From Oreohelix idahoensis (Eukaryota > Mollusca > Gastropoda > Stylommatophora > Oreohelicidae), in the NCBI GenBank assembly GCA_024509875.1, contig JAMPIV010005834.1:275945-339944 (forward strand): a stretch of 64,000 nt of DNA. The letters run 5' to 3'. Position numbers and translations under genes: made by a program. The notes under the pieces are model-generated. The model made no database searches, was not told where the DNA came from, and saw only the letters and a list, made by a program, of their open reading frames with translations. This document shows, piece after piece, positions 38,755-49,540 of the stretch (the stretch's first letter is position 1; each line of letters starts with the position of its first letter).

Positions 38755-39252
38755 CTGTACTGTAATAATATCATCAGGTTTCCTCAATGTGGGTCATATG
38801 CAACGCCGGAAGCATCTTCTCATCTCTTGTTCCACTGGCGCTTGGCTGGTTCTTGTCATTAGCTCCACACTGGTGACCTTGTCATCAGTTCCACACTGGA
38901 GACCTTGTCAGCAGTTCCACACTGGTGACCTTGTCATCAGTTCCACATTGTTGACCTTGTCATCAGTTCCACATTGGTGACCTTGTCATGTCATGTCAGT
39001 CCTGTTTGACGTAAGCACCATGTATAACAATCTATAACATCTTGGTTAGTATTTTTGTTGTCTCTATGTTTCAGAGCCTGGAAACCCCGGGGCAAGTGAA
39101 GCTGGGGCAGACCAAATAATATGGAAAAGAGGAATGGAGACAGACATGATCATGATGAAGGCAACACGGAAAGACGTTGAGATGACGGCACGAGACAACA
39201 AGGTTTGGCATGTATTTGTTAAAGGCCTATACCCCTTGCTGAGTTGAATGAT
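38755..39252. pseudogene. LINE-X copy broken by an inversion
   Basis: Positions 38755-38995 are LINE-X on the minus strand (array, then SQAPVEQEMRR, then TLRKPDD). Positions 39066-39252 are the next part of LINE-X, but on the plus strand (tggaaaccccggggcaagtg, DMEKRNGD-like coding, and the aaaggcctataccccttgct end). The two halves are consecutive parts of one LINE in opposite orientation, separated by about 70 bp. Confidence 0.75.
38866..38995. repeat. LINE-X-derived 26-bp array, 5 copies (minus orientation)
   Basis: The plus-strand unit contains ccttgtcatcagttccacac, the complement of the LINE-X segment coding for DKVTNVELM. The unit length of 26 bp equals that of the large array at 41789-44148. 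Confidence 0.9.
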
Positions 39253-39301
39253 ACTGGATGACTGATGCACTTAATTTGATTATTTTTTTTCTATCTATGC
39301 A

Positions 39302-39535
39302 GCACGTTTATGCCAACACAGAATGGGCGTAATCTATTTGTTTATGAAAATACGTTTATGCCAACACAGAATAGGCGTAATCTATTTGTTTATGAAAATA
39401 CGTTAAGCCAACATAGAATGGGCGTAATCTATTTGTCTATGAAAATACGTTTATGCCAACACAGAATGGGCTTAATCTTTTGTCTATATAAGTACGTTTA
39501 TTCCAACACAGAATGAGTTTAATAATTTTGTCTAT
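39302..39535. repeat. 48-bp tandem repeat, about 5 copies
   Basis: Unit begins acgtttatgccaacacagaa and includes tgggcgtaatctatttgt and ctatgaaaat. The last copies are diverged. Confidence 0.93.
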
Positions 39536-39679
39536 GGAAGTTCAGAACGTCGTTTAATTCAAAATTAAGTGAGTTTAATCTTCCTGTTATTTCTGGTTCC
39601 TTGTCACTTAGCCTACTAACATTCAATCTCGTGTGTTACTCGGCGCCCGAAAGAAGAACAACCCTTTAGCCCACCATGC

Positions 39680-40320
39680 AAATCGGAAGGAGATGTTGGC
39701 ATGGCATTGGCTACTACATCCTGTAGAAAACACAAGCCACAAAAAGAATATAGACAAGTCAACTAAGAAATGTGTGGAGATCAAGAGAAATCAAGTCCAA
39801 TATAAAAATCAGAACTTTCAGCTCAAATGTCAAGTCGCTCCTATTGTATGGCTCTAAACATGGAGAACAACAAAAACAACAACCAAAAAAGATACAGACT
39901 TCCATAAATGGAATGGAATACAAGGATTTATGTTAGTGGTATGACAAGTGGTATGACAAGTGGTGTGACAAGTGGTGTGACAAGTGGTATCACAAGTGGT
40001 ATGACAAGTGGTATGACAAGTGGTATGACAAGATTACTTATGTGGAGCTGATATCAAGACAAAAACAAGTGCAGGTGGAATAAGAGATGAGGAGATGACA
40101 AGGACGCACATTGAGGAAGGATGTTGATAACACTACAATGCCATCCTTGTTCTGGAATCCCAGCGTTAAGAGAAGCAGAGGTACTCCAAAAAAAACACAG
40201 GTAGAAGAGAACTAGAAACAGAAATGTAAATGAGCAGATCTGAAGCTGATGGAACTGGACAGGAATACTTGTAATAAATTTGTTGACATGATGATCCTTG
40301 TACCGACATAAGCGAATCGT
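39680..40320 (+). pseudogene. LINE-X copy with a 12-bp in-frame array
   Basis: Positions 39790-39930 encode a QLKCQV-x-PIVW path and TTKK-QTSINGM, matching the LINE-X region before the hotspot. The sequence then enters the 12-bp array (39937-40032) and resumes with attacttatgtggagctgat, followed by the usual GRTLRK and LFWNPSVK motifs to about 40310. Stops and frameshifts are present. Confidence 0.82.
39937..40032 (+). repeat. 12-bp array, 8 copies, encoding WYDK
   Basis: Unit tggtatgacaag repeats eight times with two substituted copies types (tggtgtgacaag, tggtatcacaag). In the LINE-X frame it encodes Trp-Tyr-Asp-Lys, the residues that immediately precede ITNVEL, so the array is an in-frame expansion of the hotspot. 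Confidence 0.95.
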
Positions 40321-40329
40321 TTATTTCTA

Positions 40330-41235
40330 TTATTATTTTACAGATACTGCTAAACTAGCGATATTTTTGTGTTTATTTTTAGGTATGGAGTCATCCGAGG
40401 ATACTCCAGCCGCGTATAATAAAGTTTGAATTTATTTGATTAATGAAAAAAACGTTTGTGGCTGAATAACCACACCTCTTCTAAGACTTCTCCTGCACGT
40501 GCTATACAGAGTGGCGCAGCCTATGAAACAGGGCTGGTAGCTCGTGTCTGGAAACGGGTTGTTTGTTCTACGAGTTTCTTCAAATGTCAGGATAAACTTG
40601 TCGCTAACTTTGTTTTCTCGTCTTAATTTGCTGAGATGTAACCTGCTTGTTTTCAATTAAGAGATTTAAGTTGTGTGTAACTTGGGACATTTTCATTGTG
40701 CCAACAGCAAACAGGTTGTATGTGCTAGTGTGTGTTTCTGTTATCTAACCAAAAGCATCAGTATCTTAGAACTGGCAGTCTGTCTCAGGCTTCTGGCCAC
40801 TACCGTAACACGGAGTTAGCCAAGGACATGCTGTCAGTCTGCTGTTATGGTGGAGCAAACATTCTTGGTGGACGTGTTCTGCAAGTTAATCTCCGCGAAG
40901 TGCAAAGGTGGCATTACTCTGTGTTATATCTCATGTTTCTCATCTGTTGTCGTTCGTTTGTCCCTGCCGAAGGTCTTGTGGCCGGAACGTAATCAAGTTT
41001 TGTTTTCCTAGTAAAACGTATTAATTCCCCCCCGGTTCAGATCAACAGAAAAAAATATACGTCATCAGGGAAAAAATATTTTTTCAATCAGCTGTTAATA
41101 GATGTTATTTCCGTCGTCAAGATAAATACATTATTCCAATCAGCAGTTAATACATGTTTTTTTTTCCGTCGGCAGGGAATAGATGATATTTCCGTCAGCA
41201 GTGGCTAGCTGTGTTTCTGAAAATCATCACATTAT
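40330..41235. other. Unassigned; motif-free ORF at 40732-40992
   Basis: An 86-codon plus-strand frame at 40732-40992 has mixed composition and more even codon use than its AT-rich surroundings, but no motif I recognise and no clear promoter or splice context. Positions 41040-41215 hold a degenerate repeat of ttccgtcRtcaggRa-type units. I do not call a gene. Confidence 0.3.
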
Positions 41236-41239
41236 ATTC

Positions 41240-41392
41240 TGGGCACACAAAAAATCAGTATCTTCAACTCAAATGCCAAGTAATTGCTACTATATTATGG
41301 CCGTGAAACATGGAGCACAACAACAAAGAGGTTACGGACTTTTATAAATGGGTACTTGCGTAGAATAGAAATATTAAAATAGTATGATATGA
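41240..41392 (+). pseudogene. LINE-X fragment upstream of the 26-bp array
   Basis: The sequence caactcaaatgccaagtaat leads to LLW-x-RETWSTTTKRL-like and TFINGYLRRI-like coding, the part of LINE-X that precedes the hotspot. It stops at agtatgat, where a LINE-R2 piece is inserted. Confidence 0.78.
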
Positions 41393-41780
41393 TAGAAGCT
41401 TCCAGTCTACAAGAGCTGGTGTGGATATACTGTCCTGGTCATGCTGGGGTATGTGGTCATGAAAGAGCTGACAGACTAGGATCAAGAGCACCCATAGTGG
41501 GGACACTAGATATGGATAATGGAGATATACTGAGAACAATTAATGATCGCCTGTTACAGAATGAGACTGCAATAGATGAATCATTAAGGTTAAGACTGTT
41601 GGAATTTGGCATCAAACGTAAGGCTAGTAGAGATGGACGTATGAGAGGATGCATCCGTCGTGTTTACAACCAGCGAGCTACAGGAACAGTTAGCATTCAC
41701 ACTCTTCGACATATACTGATGGAGACTGAGCACCTATGGGTCTGCCCGGCGTGCAATGATGTCAATTCTTTATAACAATA
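41393..41780 (+). pseudogene. LINE-R2: RNase H C-terminal fragment
   Basis: The open frame from about 41389 to 41775 (128 codons) begins near the end of an RNase H domain, WIYCPGHAGVCGHERADRL, which contains the His and final Asp positions of RNase HI. It continues through NQRATGTVSIHTLRHIL to EHLWVCPACNDV, the zinc-like end typical of one LINE clade. A short acaataacaatgac tail follows. The frame is intact but lacks most of the RNase H and all of the RT. It separates the two parts of a LINE-X copy. Confidence 0.82.
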
Positions 41781-41788
41781 ACAATGAC

Positions 41789-44148
41789 AAGATCCCTAAT
41801 GTGGAACTGACGACAAGATCACTAATGTGGAACTGACGACAAGATCAGTAATGTGGAACTGACGACAAGATCACTAATGTGGAACTGACGACAAGATCAC
41901 TAATGTGGAATTGACGACGAGATCACTTATGTGGAACTGACGACAAGATCACTAATGTGGAACTGACGACAAGATCACTAATGTGGAACTGACGACAAGA
42001 TCATTAATGTGGAACTGACGACAAGATCATTAATGTGGAACTGACGACAAGATCACTAATGTGGAACTGACGACAAGATCACTAATGTGGAACTGACGAC
42101 AAGATCACTAATGTGGAACTGACGACAAGATCACTAATGTAGAACTGACGACAAGATCACTAATGTGGAACTGACGACAAGATCACTAATGTGGAACTGA
42201 CGACAAGATCACTAATGTGGAACTGACGACAAGATCACTAATGTGGAACTGACGACAAGATCACTAATGTGGAACTGACGACAAGATCACTAATGTAAAA
42301 CTGACAACAAGATCACTAATGTGGAACTGACGACAAGATCACTAATGTAGAACTGACGACAAGATCACTAATGTAGAACTGACGACAAGATCACTAATGT
42401 AGAACTGACGACAAGATCACTAATGTGGAACTGACGACAAGATCAATAATGTAGAACTGACAACAAGATCACTAATGTGGAACTGACGACAAGAACAATA
42501 ATGACTAATGTAGAACTGACAACAAGATCACTAATGTTGAACTGACAACAAGATCACTAATGTGGAAATGACGACAAGATCACTAATGTGGAACTGACGA
42601 CAAGATCACTAATGTGGAACTGACGACAAGATCACTAATGTAGAACTGACGACAAGATCACTAATGTAGAACTGACGACAAGATCACTAATGTGGAACTG
42701 ACGACAAGATCACTAATGTGGAACTGACGACAAGATCACTAATTCGGAACTGACGACAAGATCACTAATGTTGAACTGACGACAAGATCACTAATGTGGA
42801 ACTGACGAAAAGATCACTAATGTGGAAATGACGACAAGATCACTAATGTGGAACTGACAACAAGATCACTAATGTTGAACTGACGACAAGATCACTAAAG
42901 CTAGAACTGACGACAAGATCACTAATGTAGAACTGACAACAAGATCACTAATGTGGAACTGACGACAAGATCACTAATGTAGAACTTACAACAAGATCAC
43001 TAATGTAGAACTGATAACAAGATCACTAATGTAGAACTGAACTGATAACAAGATCACTAATGTAGAACTGACGACAAGATCACTAATGTAGAACTGACGA
43101 CAAGATCACTAATGTAGAACTGACGACAAGATCACTAATGTAGAACTGACGACAAGATCACTAATGTGGAACTGACGACAAGATCACTAATGTAGAACTG
43201 ACGACAAGATCACTAATGTAGAACTGACGACAAGATCACTAATGTGGAACTGACGACAAGATCACTAATGTAGAACTGATGACAAGATCACTAATGTAGA
43301 ACTGATGACAAGATCACTCATGTGGAACTGATGACAAGATCACTAATGTAGAACTGATGACAAGATCACTAATGTAGAACTGATAACAAGATCACTAATG
43401 TAGAACTTACAACAAGATCACTAATGTGGAACTGACGACAAGATCACTAATGTAGAACTGACGACAAGATCACTAATGTAGAACTGACGACAAGATCACT
43501 AATGTGGAACTGACGACAAGATCACTAATGTGGAACTGACGACAAGATCACTAATGTGGAACTGACGACAAGATCACTAATGTAGAACTGACGACAAGAT
43601 CACTAATGTGGAACTGACGACAAGATCACTAATGTGGAACTGACGACAAGATCACTAATGTAGAACTGACAACAAGATCACTAATGTTGAACTGACGACA
43701 AGATCACTAATGTGGAACTGACGACAAGATCACTAATGTGGAAATGACGACAAGATCACTAATGTGGAACTGACAACAAGATCACTAATGTTGAACTGAC
43801 GACAAGATCACTAAAGCTAGAACTGACGACAAGATCACTAATGTAGAACTGACAACAAGATCACTAATGTGGAACTGACAACAAGATCACTAATGTGGAA
43901 CTGACAACAAGATCACTAATGTTGAACTGACGACAAGATCACTAAAGCTAGAACTGACGACAAGATCACTAATGTGGAACTGACAACAAGATCACTAATG
44001 TGGAACTGACGACAAGATCACTAATGTGGAACTGACAACAAGATCACTAATGTAGAACTGACGACAAGATCAATAATGTGGAACTGACGACAAGATCACT
44101 AATGTGGAACTGACGACAAGATTACTAATGTAGAACTGACGACAAGAA
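41789..44148. repeat. LINE-X-derived 26-bp minisatellite, about 90 copies
   Basis: Unit contains atcactaatgtggaactga followed by cgacaag. It encodes DKITNVELT in the LINE-X frame for one unit, but 26 bp is not a multiple of three, so the array is non-coding. Units vary mainly at tgtggaac/tgtagaac and gacgac/gacaac. LINE-X sequence lies on both sides: 41240-41392 upstream and 44149-44425 downstream. Confidence 0.97.
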
Positions 44149-44425
44149 TCAGACAGATGCCGGTGGAGCAAGAAGTCGGAAGGAGACGCTGGCGGTAGAT
44201 TGGCAGACACTGAGGAAACCAGGCAGTCCTTATTGTGGAATCCACATAGTAATAGAGGGAGAGGGCGAACAAAGGACATATGGAGAAGAGAACTGGAGAA
44301 AGACAGACATGGAGGGGATGTACAGGACATAGAGAGGACTTGAACTGATGGCACGTGACAAGAAGACACGACATATGTTTGTTAAAGGCCTATACTTGTT
44401 TGGCAGCTGATGATGATAATTACCA
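44149..44425 (+). pseudogene. LINE-X C-terminal region and 3' end after the array
   Basis: Directly from the last unit the sequence reads aatcagacagatgccggtgg, then the PVEQEVGRR-like segment, LRKPG, the LLWNPH and KDIWRRELEK motifs, and the aaaggcctatacttgtttgg end with a gatgatgataa tail. The frame is nearly open on this strand. Confidence 0.82.
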
Positions 44426-45019
44426 GTCATCGCTCTTGACATCGTGTATTTCCTTTTTTCCAAGTCAAAAAGCGATGATTTTGTTCTACATTACTTTTTG
44501 TCTTCTACTGATGTCGTGAAGATTATTTGGGAGCTGAAGTCTGCGTTGTTGAGCCACGTATGTGGAACTGGCTACTGTAATCCCGTGTTGCTGTAGGATT
44601 TCTATGATGTTATCTGTCCTTCCTCTCCTGGTCTTCCTCGTGCTCTGAACCCAAATCTTCTACTGTTGTAGGCGCGTAGTGGTCATTTATCTTTTAGTCA
44701 ACAACAAAATCAAAACAGCACAGAAACTTTCACAAATCAATTTTATTTGTGCTGTTTACATAAATGTTCAGGAAAAATGAAACATGTATAGAATAGTTGA
44801 CGTGAACAAATAATCTAGCTGATTCCCCTGCTGAAGGTTTTGAGTGATAATTGAGAACATGACGATGGAAGAAGGAGGAGATGGATTAATCAGGTCAGTC
44901 GTTTATTTTGGAAACCATTGATGTATTATTTTGACAGGTTCACTTTGATTGGCTGATTAAATGAACAAGTGAAAGATCCAATTTGATTGGCGCCGTTACC
45001 TACCCGTCACTAATTTTAC
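44426..45019. other. Unassigned; possible minus-strand LINE scrap at 44530-44660
   Basis: On the minus strand, 44660-44530 gives a GRPG-x-RTDNIIEILQQHG-like path, reminiscent of a LINE GRPxxRWTDNI motif, but too degraded to assign. Nothing else is recognised. Confidence 0.35.
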
Positions 45020-45256
45020 TACTGTCCAGAAATGGCTAGTACCAACGGGCTGATCCCTCGTTTGCCAGTCACTTTGATTACGGAAACAACAGCGAACGGA
45101 TTGATTTGTCGTTGCCCTAAAGACGCCATTAGGCGTGATGGGAACAACGGCAGAGAAAATCTATTCGCTGTTGCCCTTAAGACGCCACTAGGCGTAATGG
45201 CCACTGACTGCTTTGCCGGTCGTTGGCTAAGGACGGAAGAAGAAGAAGAAGAAATG
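45020..45256 (+). mobile_element. LINE-Y 3' end with GAA tail
   Basis: Positions 45160-45256 match the LINE-Y 3' end at 6610-6697 (ggcgtaatggccactgactg, ctttgccggtcgttggcta) and end in a gaagaagaagaagaa tail. The segment gccctaaagacgccattagg at 45114 is a partial internal duplication of the same end. Confidence 0.78.
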
Positions 45257-45755
45257 GCTAGTAATGCAACGTAATATAATAAAAATGGAGAAAAAAAAAA
45301 GAATTTACAGTTTCTATGATGGATTGAGCAAGTAATGTTCTAGGTTGGAGCTCGGGTTCGTTGAGGAAATGAGTTTTAAGGACCAGACTAGTATATCTAT
45401 GGTTCTGCCGGACTGAACCAACTGTCGAGCCGATTTAAAAAAAAAAAAAAACAACTTAAAAAAAAGCAAGGCTGCTTGACACAAACACAAGGAGAAAAAA
45501 TTAAAATATATCAATAAATATCTCTTCATCATGGAAGGTACAGAAACAGTGCAGTTAAAGTAACCAGTATAAACTATCTTCAATGTCCATTGTGTTTTGT
45601 AGCTGACGAAGCGATATGTGTCAGTACGGCAACATAATTTTTTGGTGTTGCTACAGTCAAGAGGGCTTTACTGTTTCAAGTTGGCGTGTTACTTCCATTC
45701 TCGGCACTACAGTAGACATAATTGTCTTCTTGTTTCAGGCGGAAAAAACTAAAAG
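45257..45755. other. Unassigned sequence
   Basis: No gene or repeat recognised; two A-rich runs at about 45290 and 45437. Confidence 0.4.
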
Positions 45756-46745
45756 ACGTCATGTTGTGACAACATTACTTTAGCATTTTGTTGTAGCAAT
45801 ATCTTGACGTCATGTTGTGACATTACTTTGGCATATTGCTGTTGCATTACTTTGGCAACTTTTTGGGATACTGCTATGGCATTATGTTGTGACATCACTA
45901 CTTTAACATCTTTGTTGTGACGTTTCTAGCATCCTGTTGTTACAGCATGACTTTTGCATCTTGCTGCAGAATTACTGAGGTATCTTGTTGTGACGTTACT
46001 TTAGCTTCCTGTTGTGACAGCAATACGTTGGTACCTTGTTGTATCATTACTTTTGCATGTTGTTGTTGCATTACATTGGCATCATGCTGTTACATTACGT
46101 TGGCATCTTGTTGTATTATTCTGGCATCTTACTGTAGCATTACTTTGACATCGTCTTGTAGCACTACTTTGGTATGTTGTTGAGATACTGCTGTGGCATC
46201 TTGTTGGGACAGCACTACTTTAGCATCCTGTTTTGACAGCATGAGTTTTGCATCTTGTTGCTGCATTACTTTGACATCTTGTTGTGACATTGCTGAAGCA
46301 TCCTGTTGTGACAGCACTACTGTGGCATCTAGCTGTTGCATTACTTTGGCATCTTGCAGTGACATTGCTTTAGCATCCTGTTGCGACAGCATGACGTTCG
46401 CATCTTGCTGCTGCATTACTTAGGCATCTTGCAGTGACATTACTTTAGCATCCTGTTGCGACAGCATGACGTTCGCATCTTGCTGCTGTATTACTTTGGC
46501 ATCTTGTAGTGACATTGCTTTAGCATCCTGTCGTGAGAGCACTACTGTGGCATCTTGCTGCTGCATTACTGTGGCATCTTGTTGTGATATTAAGATATCA
46601 TCTTGTTAAGGTACTACTTTGGCATCTTGTTGAAACATTTATTCGGCATCCTGTTGTGACATTACTTTGACATATTGTTGTGACATTACTTTGACATATT
46701 GTTGTGACATTACTTTGACATATTGTTGTGACATTACTTTAGAAT
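45756..46745. repeat. 24-bp degenerate tandem repeat, about 40 copies
   Basis: Units follow gacattactttggcatctt plus gttgt, with variants such as agcatcctgttgcgacag. The period is a multiple of three, so long frames stay open on both strands (TFASCCDI-like on plus, QQDAKVMS-like on minus). No start context, signal peptide or flanking exon supports a gene. Confidence 0.9.
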
Positions 46746-47082
46746 CCGGTGCACTACTTTTTATATTCATCTTCTTCTTTCAATGTTGTTTCTCGCTTTC
46801 TGTAATAACCAAAAAAAATTGTAAGTAATTAAAAGACGGATGATTCCAAAGATGGCTGGGCTGTTACTGTCAGCGTCTGTAGTTTAAATATTGATATGTC
46901 TAATGTGTTACTGTTTGTTACAGTGGTTTCAGTGTAGATGTAACTAGAATGTTATAATTTCACAAAGCTACCTCATGAAAATCTTCAACTATTATTGTGA
47001 TGTCTCTAACACGTCGCTGCCCTACGCCAGTATCTGATATGGGACTACCAATACGTGTTCTATATATGTACTTTTATTCTAT
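46746..47082. other. Unassigned, with a SINE-C-like tail at 47000-47040
   Basis: The stretch gtgatgtctctaacacgtcg followed by ctgccctacgccag resembles the SINE-C 3' end. Nothing else recognised. Confidence 0.4.
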
Positions 47083-47695
47083 AGTGGGGGTGCAGTGGCT
47101 AAGAGGTATCGCACCGGCCTCTAATTCTAAAGGTACCGGGTTCGCTCCCAGTTCAAGGAATATTTTTGATCCAGTTACAAGCCTATTGAGGCATATTGGG
47201 AATACAGTGTTAGGCACGTATTTTCTTAACCATCGGCACACTAGAGGTGATGTGGTCAGCATCACGCCGGCCGCCTTAACCTACCTTCCCAGAGTTGTTC
47301 TGATACCTAATTCATGAGGCTGGGTCGACCCCGGAGCTGTTTGCGGTCTAAAACATCCCACCTCAACTGGGGATCGAACCATGGGCCACAGAGTTAGGAA
47401 GCCAGCGCACCAACCACTGCCTTACCGCGGCTCCTTACAAAGAATATAATTGATGACATTCTTTTTTTTTTTCAGAACCAGTTGTTCCTAATGATGTCAT
47501 ACGTCCCCCCCCCCCCCTCCCCCCGATCTCTTGGGTAGTAAGATCGGATTCCTAGCCTTCTCAGATAAGAGCGAAAAAGTAGGAGGTCCCGTGAGCACGT
47601 TATGCACGTTAACAATCCCTTGGCAGTCGGACATTGTAAATAGTTCGCCCTGACAATAATGTAACAATTAGGAGACCTACCCACCACAACACTAT
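47083..47695 (+). mobile_element. SINE-B, plus strand, carrying nested SINE-D
   Basis: The head (gtgcagtggctaagaggtat, ggtaccgggttcgctccc) lies at 47083-47163. The body resumes at 47448 with tttttttttcagaaccagtt and continues through gggtagtaagatcggattcc and taggaggtcccgtgagcac to about 47695. The interruption is SINE-D. Confidence 0.83.
47164..47438 (-). mobile_element. SINE-D, tRNA-derived SINE nested in SINE-B
   Basis: On the minus strand the head starts ggagccgcggtaaggcagtg and has a B box (ggttcgatcccc) near 47365. The body includes gtcgacccagcctcatgaat and ends in a T-rich (plus-strand) region. Flanking aaggaatat (47155-47163) and aaagaatat (47439-47447) form a 9-bp duplication with one mismatch. 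I see no other copy in the window. Confidence 0.78.
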
Positions 47696-48724
47696 TATGT
47701 TACTGTGGCCTTGGTGTAGATATGTCTGATATATTATTGTCTGATAATGTAGTCTTTGTGTAGATATGTCTGATATATTATTATCTGTTAATGTAGTCTT
47801 GGTGTAGCTATGTCTGATATATTATTATCTGTTAATGTGGTCTTGGTGTAGATATGTCTGATATATTATTGTCTGTTAATGTAGTCCTGTCGTAGATATG
47901 TCTGATATATTATTGTCTGTAATGTGGTCTTGGTGTAGATATGTCTGATATATTATTGTCTGTTTCTGTAGTTTTGGTGTAGATATGTCTGAAATATTAT
48001 TGTCTGATAATGTAGTCTTGGTGTAGATATGTCTGATACATTATTGTCTGTTACTGTAGTCTTGTGGTAGATATGTCTGATATATTATTGTCTGTTAATG
48101 TAGTCTTGGTGTAGATATGTCTGATATATTGTTATCTGTTACTGTAGTCTTGGTGTAGATTTATCAGATATATTGTTGTCTGTTACTGTAGTCTTGGTGT
48201 AGATATATCAGATATATTGTTGTCTGTTACTGTAGTCTTGGTGTAGATATATCAGATATATTGTTGTCTGTTACTGTAGTCTTGGTGTAGATATATCAGA
48301 TATATTGTTGTCTGTTAATGTAGTCTTGGTGTAGATATATCAGATATATTGTTGTCTGTTACTGTAGTCTTGGTGTAGATATATCAGATATATTGTTGTC
48401 TGTTACTGTAGTCTTGTGGTAGATATGTCTGATACATTATTGTCTGTTACTGTAGTCTTGTGGTAGACATGTCTGGTATATTATTGTCTGTTAATGTAGT
48501 CTTGGTGTAGATATATCAGATATATTGTTGTCTGTTACTGTAGTCTTGTGGTAGATATGTCTGATACATTATTGTCTGTTACTGTAGTCTTGTGGTAGAT
48601 ATGTCTGATATATTATTGTCTGTTAATGTGGTCTTTGTTATAGACATGTCTGGTATATTATTGTCTGTTAATGTAGTCTTGGTGTACGTATATCAGATAT
48701 ATTGTTGTCTTTTACAGTAGTCTT
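47696..48724. repeat. 44-bp tandem repeat, about 23 copies
   Basis: Unit contains tgtagtcttggtgtagatat, then gtctgatatattattgtctg. Two sub-variants alternate in blocks (atgtctgat and atatcagat types). Non-coding. Confidence 0.95.
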
Positions 48725-49221
48725 TACACTGCACTCAGAGCCGGATTAACGTAGTAGCACAAGTAGCATATGCTACGGGCCCCGCGCTTTTAGGGGCCCC
48801 GCGCCAATAAATATATACATAATTTTTTGGTCATCTTCTAATACGAGCGTTAAACTAATGATCTTGTGATTTATGCCATCTTTAGCGCCTTTTCATTTGA
48901 TGTCACGAAATTGTGAGAGAAAGAGCATAAGAGGGTGACTTAGTGTGACTCTTCATTATTTTTATCTTAACTGTTTGCGGACGGAAGCCATTTAAGTGGC
49001 GTTGAAAATTTGGTCACGTTTGGACAAAGCCACTTTTTTGGCTCTAGGCGACTGCCCCTCTAATTTTGTTTCGTTCTTTGTGAAATGAATTTGCATTAAC
49101 AATAGAAACTAGAATTTAGGAAACGGAAACTTCCTGTTTTAATTGAGGTATACGGCGTGCTCGCACTATCTTTCGATCTTGATTAAAATTTCTTGATTTG
49201 TAAGGTTAGAAAACTCAAAAA

Positions 49222-49540
49222 ATGAGCAGTAGACACAGAGATATTGGACGTAATTATGCTTCTGGAAGTGAAAAACGTAAAGCGAAGGAAGAAAAAAGAA
49301 AGAAGAGATCAACTTGTGATATCAAAAACACGTAAGCTGACAGAATATTTTGATGTTCATGGTGGTGATACTCTAACCGCTGAAGCTGGAAGTACAGGAA
49401 CAACTAGTACTAGTGCAGGCTATGCAGCGGAAAACATACAGCAAAACCCAGTATACACTGAGTCTGAATGTGAAAGAATAAGTGAAACGAAGAAGTGCTC
49501 TAATGATATTGGTGACTGGCCGAACAATATAGATGACTGT
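49222..49540 (+). pseudogene. hAT-5 transposase, N-terminal piece
   Basis: An ATG at 49222 opens a basic N-terminus (GSEKRKAKEEKRKK) like that of ZMYM1-like hAT transposases. A frameshift near 49300 moves the reading to the next frame, which continues through SKTRKLTEYFD to NNIDD at 49540. There the G2 LTR begins. The piece is continuous with 57884 onward if G2 is removed. Confidence 0.83.

Noticed and set aside
41789..44148. Regular short repeats that might be taken for a CRISPR array
   Set aside because: Units are contiguous with no unique spacers, there are no cas genes, and flanking DNA is LINE sequence in a eukaryotic context.
45917..46423. Cys-rich secreted peptide genes
   Set aside because: Both strands are open because of the 24-bp period; there is no signal peptide and no conserved Cys spacing.
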